Assembly (NCBI GenBank): GCA_029226085.1
Contig: JAQXXN010000178.1
Location: 1 to 39,374, forward strand
Direction: 5' to 3'
DNA from: Thermoflexaceae bacterium
GTDB taxonomy: Bacteria; Bacillota; Clostridia; Lachnospirales; Lachnospiraceae
Length of the DNA stretch: 39,374 bases
A model generated the notes under the pieces. The model saw only the letters and a list, made by a program, of their open reading frames with translations. It was not told the origin of the DNA and ran no database searches. Positions 1 through 7,707 of the stretch are shown piece after piece. Position numbers and translations under genes: made by a program. Each line of letters starts with the position of its first letter. Within the stretch, counting starts at the first letter, position 1.

Positions 1-276
1 ATGGAAAAGGTACTTTTTGCCTGTGATGAACTGACTGGTTTAATCGGTGCCGCAGCGAAGATGCGCCCGTCTAAGAGTGTAATGGATATGGAAGTTTCCA
101 GCCTTAAGAAGAAGTTTAAGGATAAGAAGTTTGCTGCGGGATGTTCCCGTGACGTGATAAGAACCGGTGCAGAGCGTCTGGGGTGGGAACTGGACGAGCT
201 GATGGAAAAGACCATTCTTGCCATGCGCTCCTGTGAAGAATCGGTAAATCGGGAGATGGAAGTGTTGGGATTATAA
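1..276 (+). CDS. C-terminal part of a probable HD-domain hydrolase (likely truncated by the window edge)
   Basis: ORF open from base 1; 'EKVLFACDELTGLIGAAAKMRPSKSVMDMEVSSLKKKFKDKKFAAGCSRDVI' resembles the C-terminus of HDIG-type proteins. The ATG at base 1 may be internal. Confidence 0.6.
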   Translation: MEKVLFACDELTGLIGAAAKMRPSKSVMDMEVSSLKKKFKDKKFAAGCSRDVIRTGAERLGWELDELMEKTILAMRSCEESVNREMEVLGL

Positions 277-329
277 GAAGAAAAGTAACATTGTTGTAAG
301 GTATTTTACGTTAGAACCAGGGGAAAGAG

Positions 330-2204
330 ATGAAAAAAGTAGCGTTAATTTCAGATGGATGGAAAAGACTGATAACTTATGCATGGGTGGACGGTATCAT
401 GACTGCAATCCGAAAGTCAGGGGAGAATGTGTGCCTTCACCAGTATAACTGTTATGGAAACTGGAGCCGTGACGAACTGCATAATCAGGGAGAGTATAAT
501 ATTTATAATCTTCCGGAGCTAAGTAAATATGATGGGATTATTCTGGATTGTAATAATATCGTTGATGAAAAAGTGCTGTCGGGACTTATATCCATGCTTC
601 GTAAGGCAGACGTGCCGGTAGTGAGTATCGGATATGATATCGAAGGTTTCTATTATGCGGGAATTGATAACCGTCAGCCGATTCTGGAAATGATGAAGCA
701 TCTTTATGAGGTTCATGGATGCAGAAGATTCATATTTGCAGGCGGTCCGGAAGATAATTACGAGAATTCGCTTAGGGTTCAGGCGTACAGGGAAAGTCTG
801 GAGGAATTTGGCCTTAAGACAGCAGAAAATCCGGTACTTTATGGAGATTATGATTACGAGACAGGAATTGTGCATTTAAAGAAGGTGATTGAGGAAGGCT
901 GGGCGCTTCCGGATGTGTTTGTCTGTGCCAATGATAACATTGCAGCAGGTTTATGTGAGGCGGCAGAGGAGCTGGGATACGAGATACCTAAGGATTTTCT
1001 GGTAACCGGATTTGATAATCTGGATAAGGCAGCATATTTTAAACCCCAGATTACAACGGTCGGTCATGAAAGAGAACGAATCGGAAAAAAATGCATGGAG
1101 ATTCTTCTGGATCTCTGGCAAGGTAAGAAGCTGGATAAGCATAATTTTGTACCGGCGGAATGTATCTTTACCGAAAGCTGTGGATGCCCGAACAATGGCA
1201 TGGTGGATTACCGGGAGTATGTGAAGAACCAGATTGTTTATGGGGTGAAAAAACAGGAGGATGAAGAACTCTTAATGGAGCTGGAGGGCAATATTGTCAA
1301 TGCTTCAACATTTGAAGAGATTTTTGAACGGATTGGGGAATATTTTGAAAAGCTTGAATGTGACGGATTTGCCATGGTGCTGGATAAGGGCCTTTTTGAG
1401 GCAGATGTGAATACAGTTTTTCCGACAGAAGGATATGACCGTGACAATCTGATTGTTGCCCATTTGTTTGAACGAGGCCGCAAGGTTTGCATGCACAGTC
1501 TGGAGGATATCTATCAGTGCATGGAACAATATGGTTCCAGTAATGCATACATGTTTACACCGATTCATTTTAAGAATCAGGCAGTAGGCTTCAGTATTAT
1601 GAAAAATGCAAGGTTCCTTTATGATAATCCTTACTTTTATGACATTCACAGTACCATTGTGAAAGCGTTGGAGAATTTATTCAAGACGCGTCAGATGGAA
1701 AATGTAAACCGCAGGCTTAAGGATATGTATAACAGGGATCCAATGACGGGATTATATAACCGGATTGCGTATTCGGAGATGATTGAACCGGAATATCGTG
1801 GATATTGTGAGAAGAATGTGGCTTGTGCCGTGGCGTTTCTTGATGTGGATAAATTTAAGCAGATTAATGACACCATGGGGCATGAATACGGTGATATGAT
1901 TTTAAAGAAGATTGCTGTTACCTTAAAGGAGCTTTGCCCTGCGGGAGGTTATGTTTACCGGTTTGGCGGGGACGAGTTCGTGGTGTTCTTTCCGAAAGCT
2001 TCCCAGGAGAAAATCGATATGTTTCGAACAAAACTGGTTGTAAAGCTTCGGGAGCATGAAATTGAAATCAGTATAGGAACGGTGCTTACAGATCCGGATT
2101 CCGGAAAGGTGCTGGATGATTATCTTGCAGAAGCGGATAAAAAGATGTATGAGATGAAGCAGGATAGAAAGAAAAATCAGATTTATGAAAAATTTGTGCC
2201 GTAA
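330..2204 (+). CDS. Periplasmic-binding-protein-like (LacI/GalR-type) sensor domain fused to a GGDEF diguanylate cyclase domain
   Basis: N-terminal ~280 aa resembles a LacI-family effector domain (VPVVSIGYDIEGFYYAGIDN..., PDVFVCANDNIAAGLCEAAEELGYEIPKDFLVTGFDN) with no HTH; C-terminus has DPMTGLYNR, FLDVDKFKQINDTMGHEYGD and an intact GGDEF (RFGGDEFVVFF). Confidence 0.88.
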   Translation: MKKVALISDGWKRLITYAWVDGIMTAIRKSGENVCLHQYNCYGNWSRDELHNQGEYNIYNLPELSKYDGIILDCNNIVDEKVLSGLISMLRKADVPVVSIGYDIEGFYYAGIDNRQPILEMMKHLYEVHGCRRFIFAGGPEDNYENSLRVQAYRESLEEFGLKTAENPVLYGDYDYETGIVHLKKVIEEGWALPDVFVCANDNIAAGLCEAAEELGYEIPKDFLVTGFDNLDKAAYFKPQITTVGHERERIGKKCMEILLDLWQGKKLDKHNFVPAECIFTESCGCPNNGMVDYREYVKNQIVYGVKKQEDEELLMELEGNIVNASTFEEIFERIGEYFEKLECDGFAMVLDKGLFEADVNTVFPTEGYDRDNLIVAHLFERGRKVCMHSLEDIYQCMEQYGSSNAYMFTPIHFKNQAVGFSIMKNARFLYDNPYFYDIHSTIVKALENLFKTRQMENVNRRLKDMYNRDPMTGLYNRIAYSEMIEPEYRGYCEKNVACAVAFLDVDKFKQINDTMGHEYGDMILKKIAVTLKELCPAGGYVYRFGGDEFVVFFPKASQEKIDMFRTKLVVKLREHEIEISIGTVLTDPDSGKVLDDYLAEADKKMYEMKQDRKKNQIYEKFVP

Positions 2205-2223
2205 ACAATGCAGCACAAAATCC

Positions 2224-2386
2224 GGCATAGAAAATGGAAGAATTGAGATTCTCTATGCCCGCATCAGCATTTCGAAAAATGAGATTGGCATAGGAAATAG
2301 CAGAAATGAGATTCTATATGCCCGCATTAACATTTTAACAAATAATTTTGGCATAGAGAAAGAGAAAAAGACAAAATCCTATGCCG
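2224..2386. repeat. Three hairpin repeats at a 63-bp period, arms GGCATAG...CTATGCC (array 1)
   Basis: GGCATAG starts at 2224, 2287 and 2350, each followed ~25-30 nt later by C(T/A)TATGCC or CCTATGCC. Confidence 0.8.
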
Positions 2387-2430
2387 ATACGTCAATATTT
2401 TCCAAAGGATACTTTATCTACACTCAAAAA

Positions 2431-2497
2431 GGTGCTGTTGCCTTACGAAATTTTATTGTTAAATTTCATTCAAGCGACAGCACCGTTTTATTTTTTT
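2431..2497. terminator. Long-stem, probably bidirectional terminator between convergent genes
   Basis: GGTGCTGTTGC (2431-2441) pairs with GCGACAGCACC (2474-2484), followed by GTTTTATTTTTTT on +, preceded by AAAAA for the minus strand; nested GAAATTT/AAATTTC in the loop. Confidence 0.75.
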
Positions 2498-2517
2498 AGA
2501 ATAATTCTAAAAACTAC

Positions 2518-3711
2518 CTAAAAATCCCGAATTACTGAAAGTGCAGGCAGCGCATTCCCGTCATAATCAAATAATGCCTGATTGGCCCATTCATTGCCGC
2601 CGGGACCTTTTTCTCCGGTGTAGGAGAGAGCAGCTTCATTTGCCCATTCTGAACCCGGAACCGGAATCCAGGCAGGTTCCCAGTAGAAAAAGCCACGTCC
2701 CATATTTTCCGGTACGCCTTTAATAATTTGCAGGATATCCTGCATAAAGCGGCACTGACCTTCCTTTGTCATCGGATGCTCAATCTTTTCCACAAGTGCA
2801 GGCTTGGTTGCCATTCCTTTCCTCTTATCTGCCGGAAGTTTCTCGTATTTTGCATAATCCTCCATGGTATATCCCATGGACACTTCATCCACGATTACAT
2901 ATTTTCCATAACGGGCAGCCATGTCCTTTAAGTTAAACTCCAAATCCTTCATCGGACCATGCCAGAACGGATAGTAGGAGAATCCTATGATGTCAAAATC
3001 CTCTGTGGCATACTTTATAAAATGGTCGAACCAGTCACGATACATGGCATTCTTGCCGCCGTTATCCAGATGAATCATAATCGGAATGGAAGCGTCAATT
3101 TCACGGACGGCACGGATACCGGCACTGATAAACCGGGCAATATTCTGATACTGCATTTCCTCAGTCTCGGAACGCTTAACGGAAATGTCCTCCGGAAGAT
3201 CCGGCTTTTTCCCAAGGGGCCATAACAGTCCGTTGGTAATCTCATTTCCAATCTGTACCATGGAAGGCTTTGCTCCTTCTTCAATAAGTCTTAGCACAGA
3301 ATTTCTCGTAAACTCATAAACCGCAGTCTCAAGCTCTGTGACAGAAAATCCCATCCAAGCCTTTGGTACTGTCTGTTTTCCCGGGTCTGCCCAGAAATCA
3401 CTATAATGAAAATTCAGCAAAAATCCCATGCCGCAGGAGGTGGCACGCTTTGCCAGCAAAATCGTGGTCTCTAAATCATTCGTTCCTGCCCCGTAAGCTC
3501 TTTTTTCGACATTTCCGGTTGCTTCATCCACAACCGTCTCAAAAGGATCATTCCAAAGTTTCAGCCGCACATAATTAATCCCATATCTTTTCAAAATATC
3601 AAATAAATCCCCCTGCTTTCCTTCATCAAAAAATTTTCCGCCGCAAGCCTCAACCTCCCGCAGCGAGGATACATCCACACCTTTAACAAATTCCTCACGA
3701 AAATCCACCAT
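2518..3711 (-). CDS. GH53 endo-beta-1,4-galactanase, no signal peptide (probably cytoplasmic)
   Basis: GH53 motifs: GVDVSSL, GINYVRLKLWNDPF, FHYSDFWADPGKQTVPKAW, MVQIGNEITNGLLWP (acid/base), YVIVDEVSMGYT (nucleophile region), GFFYWEPAWIP. N-terminus MVDFREEFVKG has no signal sequence. Confidence 0.92.
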   Translation of the reverse strand: MVDFREEFVKGVDVSSLREVEACGGKFFDEGKQGDLFDILKRYGINYVRLKLWNDPFETVVDEATGNVEKRAYGAGTNDLETTILLAKRATSCGMGFLLNFHYSDFWADPGKQTVPKAWMGFSVTELETAVYEFTRNSVLRLIEEGAKPSMVQIGNEITNGLLWPLGKKPDLPEDISVKRSETEEMQYQNIARFISAGIRAVREIDASIPIMIHLDNGGKNAMYRDWFDHFIKYATEDFDIIGFSYYPFWHGPMKDLEFNLKDMAARYGKYVIVDEVSMGYTMEDYAKYEKLPADKRKGMATKPALVEKIEHPMTKEGQCRFMQDILQIIKGVPENMGRGFFYWEPAWIPVPGSEWANEAALSYTGEKGPGGNEWANQALFDYDGNALPALSVIRDF

Positions 3712-3720
3712 AAAATAAAA

Positions 3721-4566
3721 TCACCCTTTCACAGCACCACCCGTAATTCCTTCCACATAGAACTTCTGCATAATGAAGAACAGAATGGAAATCGGAATGG
3801 ATACCAGTACACCGCCTGCACAGAACTGTGTAAAGTAGTTGTTAATCAAACTCTTCTCCAGCATGTTAAACAGACCGATGGAAACTGTCCACTGCGAGGA
3901 TATACCGGAATTTAAAATAATCTTTGCATATACGAAATCCATCCAAGGAACCATAAAGGAACTGATGATGGTATATACAATGATTGGACGGCTCATTGGC
4001 ATGACAATTTTTAAGAAAATGTCAAATTCGGTTGCTCCGTCAAGATAAGCTGCCTCACGCAGGGATGCCGGAACCGTGTCAAAAAATCCTTTTGCTATCA
4101 GATAACCAAGACCCGAGGAAGCGGAGTATACCAGTATGAGTCCTAAGTGGTTATTGGTAAGACCTAAGGTTTTTAAGATAAAGTATACGGCAATCATGGA
4201 TAATATTCCCGGGAAAAGGTTAATGATTACCGCAAGATTCATCAATGGTTTACGCATCTTAAAACGCATGCAGGATGTGGCATACGCAACCATCAGCACA
4301 AAGCAGGTTGAGATGATGCAGGTAAAAACGGCAATGATAAACGTGTTATTAAACCAGTTCGGAAACTGCGCTACCGAATCTGCCGAAAAGAGAAGTTTCT
4401 TGTAATTTATAATACTCCATTCTTTTGGAAAGAAAGTGGAAGTATTAATACCCGGGTAACTGCTAAAAGATGTTACTACAAGCCATAAAATAGGGATTAA
4501 CCATATAATGGCGAGAATCAGAAGCAGTAAATTATGTGTTATAATCTGAAAGGTTTTCTTTTTCAT
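3721..4566 (-). CDS. Carbohydrate ABC transporter permease, MalG/GanQ-like
   Basis: Hydrophobic; EAAYLDGATEFDIFLKIVMPMSRPI (EAA motif); adjacent to a MalF-like gene. Confidence 0.9.
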   Translation of the reverse strand: MKKKTFQIITHNLLLLILAIIWLIPILWLVVTSFSSYPGINTSTFFPKEWSIINYKKLLFSADSVAQFPNWFNNTFIIAVFTCIISTCFVLMVAYATSCMRFKMRKPLMNLAVIINLFPGILSMIAVYFILKTLGLTNNHLGLILVYSASSGLGYLIAKGFFDTVPASLREAAYLDGATEFDIFLKIVMPMSRPIIVYTIISSFMVPWMDFVYAKIILNSGISSQWTVSIGLFNMLEKSLINNYFTQFCAGGVLVSIPISILFFIMQKFYVEGITGGAVKG

Positions 4567-6011
4567 TACTGGAACATCTCCTCTCTGTCGCCCTTAATCA
4601 TCCGGTTAAATGCGACTAATGTGAATAATGAGCAGATTACAAAGACTACAATACCGATGGTAGATGCCATTTTATAGTTGTAGTAATCCTGTGTCAGTGT
4701 AAAGAGCCATGTTACCAGAAGGTCGGTCTCCTTTGCCTGCGAATTTGCCATTGCCTGGTTGGCAGTAACAAAGAAGTTGGCGGTAAGCAGATAAATAACG
4801 TTAAAGTTATTTATGTTTTTAACAAAATCCGTTACAAGGGAAGGACCTGTTACAAACAGCATGTATGGCATGGTAATATGCCAGAAAATCTGCCTTGGAT
4901 TAGCCCCGTCAATACGGGCGCTTTCCAGCTGCTCGGCAGGAATGTTCATAAGTACGCCGGTTGCAATTAACATCTGATATGGAACACCAACCCAGATATT
5001 AATAAAGATTATCATGACATGTGCCCAGATTGGTGCGGTCAGGAACGGAATGTAGCTTGTGCTGATCAGTCCTATGTCACGAAGCCATCCGGTCAGTCCG
5101 ATATTGGCACAAATTGTATTGACAATACCTCCGTCCGCGAAGAAGTTTCGAACCAGAAGGAGGGAAACAAACTGTGGAACGGCAATGGTAATGACGAATA
5201 ATAGTCTCCATATTTTTGGAGCCTTTGTTTTCTTGTTATTAATTAATAAAGATAATAAAATACCGCCGATGTATGTAGTAGCAGTAGAGAAGAATGCCCA
5301 TACAAGTGTCCATGCAAGAATTCGTACAAATGCGTAGCCAAATGTTACGGTAATTCCACCGCCGCCGAACAGATTAATGAAGTTGGTAAGTCCCGTCCAG
5401 GTAAAGAGAGAACTTGGCGGCATGTGCTGCTGATCATAGTTGGTAAATGCAACCAGAATCAGAATAAGTAACGGTATGATAGTAAAAACTATTACGCCTA
5501 AAACAGGCAGGAATAATAAGGTAACATGAAACTTCTGATTGAGAAGCTCTTTGCAGTCTTCAATAAAAGTATTAATGTGAAGACCTTCGTTTGCTCGTTT
5601 TTGTAATTTGTATACAGCAATGGTGTTTCGCATGTAAAGTAAAAGAGAAGCAAACCATATTACAAAGGAAATCACGGAAATCAACAGTATGAGAAAAGAA
5701 TGATCGTAATCATTAAATTCATTTTTCATGGTCTGCAGATTAAATACGGATTCCTGCTGTACGGTACCTAATGTTGCGAATTTGCTCACGTATTCCGGTG
5801 CAAATCCAAATGTGTAAGCGATTACTGCCACCTGAATGATGGTTACAAGAATCGCCTTAATAAACTGCTTTCTTCTGGCGTAGCCGGCGCCGACCCATAT
5901 GAGGGACAATTTTACGAAGAGGTCGCCTTTCACGACAGCTTCTCCGAAATCTTTAAAAAACCCGCCAATTGATTTGAAAAAAGCATTGAAACCGGCTTTG
6001 ACTTTTCCCAT
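4566..6011 (-). CDS. Carbohydrate ABC transporter permease, MalF/GanP-like, with N-terminal extension
   Basis: ESARIDGANPRQIFWHITMPYM EAA motif; multiple TM segments; stop overlaps the start of the MalG-like gene. Confidence 0.9.
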   Translation of the reverse strand: MGKVKAGFNAFFKSIGGFFKDFGEAVVKGDLFVKLSLIWVGAGYARRKQFIKAILVTIIQVAVIAYTFGFAPEYVSKFATLGTVQQESVFNLQTMKNEFNDYDHSFLILLISVISFVIWFASLLLYMRNTIAVYKLQKRANEGLHINTFIEDCKELLNQKFHVTLLFLPVLGVIVFTIIPLLILILVAFTNYDQQHMPPSSLFTWTGLTNFINLFGGGGITVTFGYAFVRILAWTLVWAFFSTATTYIGGILLSLLINNKKTKAPKIWRLLFVITIAVPQFVSLLLVRNFFADGGIVNTICANIGLTGWLRDIGLISTSYIPFLTAPIWAHVMIIFINIWVGVPYQMLIATGVLMNIPAEQLESARIDGANPRQIFWHITMPYMLFVTGPSLVTDFVKNINNFNVIYLLTANFFVTANQAMANSQAKETDLLVTWLFTLTQDYYNYKMASTIGIVVFVICSLFTLVAFNRMIKGDREEMFQ

Positions 6012-6042
6012 TCTCGCCCACTCCTTTGCAATAAATTTTAAG

Positions 6043-6089
6043 AAAGCGCCCTGGGATTATAGGGTAATTCCTGTCCCCAGGACGCTTTT
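6043..6089. terminator. Intercistronic hairpin between the binding-protein and permease genes (possible attenuating or mRNA-stabilising stem-loop)
   Basis: AAAGCGCCCTGGG (6043-6055) pairs with CCCCAGGACGCTTT (from 6075); lies in the 101-bp gap inside the leftward operon. Confidence 0.7.
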
Positions 6090-6112
6090 TTATTTGATAT
6101 TCTTGTGTAAGA

Positions 6113-7435
6113 TTATTCTACAGGAGCAGTAACACCGGCTACCATGTCATCCAGTGCTTTCTGGATTCCGGCTTCGTCATCTGCTTTCAGATTACCGTCG
6201 GTAATGGACTTACCTAATGTAGCTGTCGGATCCCAGTATTTTCCGCCTACAAGCTGTACAACACCGTATGCAGACTGTTCAGAAAGAGCTGAGATTGCAA
6301 TGTTGGCAGCAACTGCATCAGAAGAAGCAGCGGCGATGTTAGAAGGACCGATTTCACGTTCTGCGAAACGAATCTTCTGGTTTTCTTCGTTAGTAATCCA
6401 TTCAGCAAGTAATGCTGCCCATCCGGCGTTCTTAGAATATGCATTTACACCAACAAGCTTGAAACCAGCTACGGAACCCTGCTGTATCTGCTTGCCGTCC
6501 AGTGTGTATGTAGGAAGCTTTGTTGCTGCATATCCGTCACCAAATGCTGCCTGAGCTGCTGTTGCATCCCATGTACCGGAAACTACTGCACAGAGCTTGC
6601 CGCCTGCAATCTGGTTGGAAATATCACCGTCAGCGATTGCCATGAAAGCAGGATTTGCTGCAATGCCAATCATGGACTGAACAACCTGAACACCTGTGTA
6701 ACCTTCAGCACTCTTTCCGTTAAAGTCGATGGTTGTTGTACCGTCAGCATTTAATCCGGTTGTGAAGCCTGCACCGTAGAAGAAAGATGCGTTATACCAG
6801 CCGGAAGCAAATGTCATGCCGACTTTCTTTCCTGCCTTATCAGCAGCAGCAAGAAGAGAATCCCATGTCTTTACGTCTTCTGCAGAAACAAGGCTTGAGT
6901 CATAGTATAAGAAGTAACCGTTATCGGCACTCATTGGATATGCATAGAATTTGCCGTTGTATGAAGCAGCATCCACGGAACCAGAAGCATTGGCAGCCTT
7001 TACATCGGCAACAGTCTTTCCTGCATATGCCTGAAGGGCGCCATCCATGTCATCGATACAAAGAAGTGCACCTGCATTTACAAGGTCAGGTAACTGGTCA
7101 GAAGCAAATGCATATACATCGGCAGCAGCTTCAATATCGGTAAGTACAACGTCTTTTGCAGTAGATTCTGACTCAACACCAAGCTGAATGTCAAAATTTG
7201 CCTTGTCACCATACTGTGCAATGAAGGAGTCAATCATGCCCTGAAGCATTTTCTGATCTTCCTCAGCACCCCACATGGTAAGCTTTACAGTTTCTTTTTC
7301 TGTTGTGGCAGCAGATGTTGCATTATTGCCAGCGTTTGTTGTTGAAGGGGTTTCTGTCTTGGAACCACATGCTGCAAGAGACAGAGTCATTGCAGCAGCC
7401 ACAGCTACGGCTGCGAATTTTTTAAATTTTCTCAT
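6113..7435 (-). CDS. Extracellular sugar-binding lipoprotein of an ABC transporter (MalE/GanS-like)
   Basis: Signal peptide and lipobox (MRKFKKFAAVAVAAAMTLSLAACGSK); KLTMWGAEEDQKMLQGMIDSF; next to MalF/MalG-like genes. Confidence 0.9.
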   Translation of the reverse strand: MRKFKKFAAVAVAAAMTLSLAACGSKTETPSTTNAGNNATSAATTEKETVKLTMWGAEEDQKMLQGMIDSFIAQYGDKANFDIQLGVESESTAKDVVLTDIEAAADVYAFASDQLPDLVNAGALLCIDDMDGALQAYAGKTVADVKAANASGSVDAASYNGKFYAYPMSADNGYFLYYDSSLVSAEDVKTWDSLLAAADKAGKKVGMTFASGWYNASFFYGAGFTTGLNADGTTTIDFNGKSAEGYTGVQVVQSMIGIAANPAFMAIADGDISNQIAGGKLCAVVSGTWDATAAQAAFGDGYAATKLPTYTLDGKQIQQGSVAGFKLVGVNAYSKNAGWAALLAEWITNEENQKIRFAEREIGPSNIAAASSDAVAANIAISALSEQSAYGVVQLVGGKYWDPTATLGKSITDGNLKADDEAGIQKALDDMVAGVTAPVE

Positions 7436-7494
7436 AATTTTTTCTCCCTAAAATTATTTTTTTTATTTTACCGGACTGACCGGTGAGTAACGGT

Positions 7495-7707
7495 TTAATC
7501 AAAATTTGTGATACGTTCATGCATTTTGCGGTAGCGGAAGCGTACCATTTCATTTTTTGCAAGAACATCTTCTTCCGTACCAGTATATTGGCACCGGATA
7601 CAGTAATATTCTTTTTTATCCTTATCGTAGAACATGTCGATGTCCAAATCTCTCATGAAGCAGGAAGGACACCGGTAATTTAATTTGCCTTTTCCAGATT
7701 GAGCCAT
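7495..7707 (-). CDS. Small zinc-ribbon protein, 70 aa
   Basis: CPSC-(X)20-CIRC knuckles in MAQSGKGKLNYRCPSCFMRDLDIDMFYDKDKKEYYCIRCQYTG...; overlaps the upstream CDS end by 28 bp, suggesting translational coupling. Confidence 0.7.
   Translation of the reverse strand: MAQSGKGKLNYRCPSCFMRDLDIDMFYDKDKKEYYCIRCQYTGTEEDVLAKNEMVRFRYRKMHERITNFD

Noticed and set aside
2185-2499. 104-aa + ORF with repeated ILYARISI/INI peptides
   Set aside because: The 63-bp hairpin repeat is divisible by three, so it yields a repeated peptide by chance; the start lies inside the GGDEF gene and the terminator is within the ORF.
7064-7294. Search for a riboswitch or leader between the zinc-ribbon and binding-protein genes
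   Set aside because: Only a short ACCGG/CCGGT stem near 7471-7485 in the 7436-7494 gap; no recognisable riboswitch architecture.
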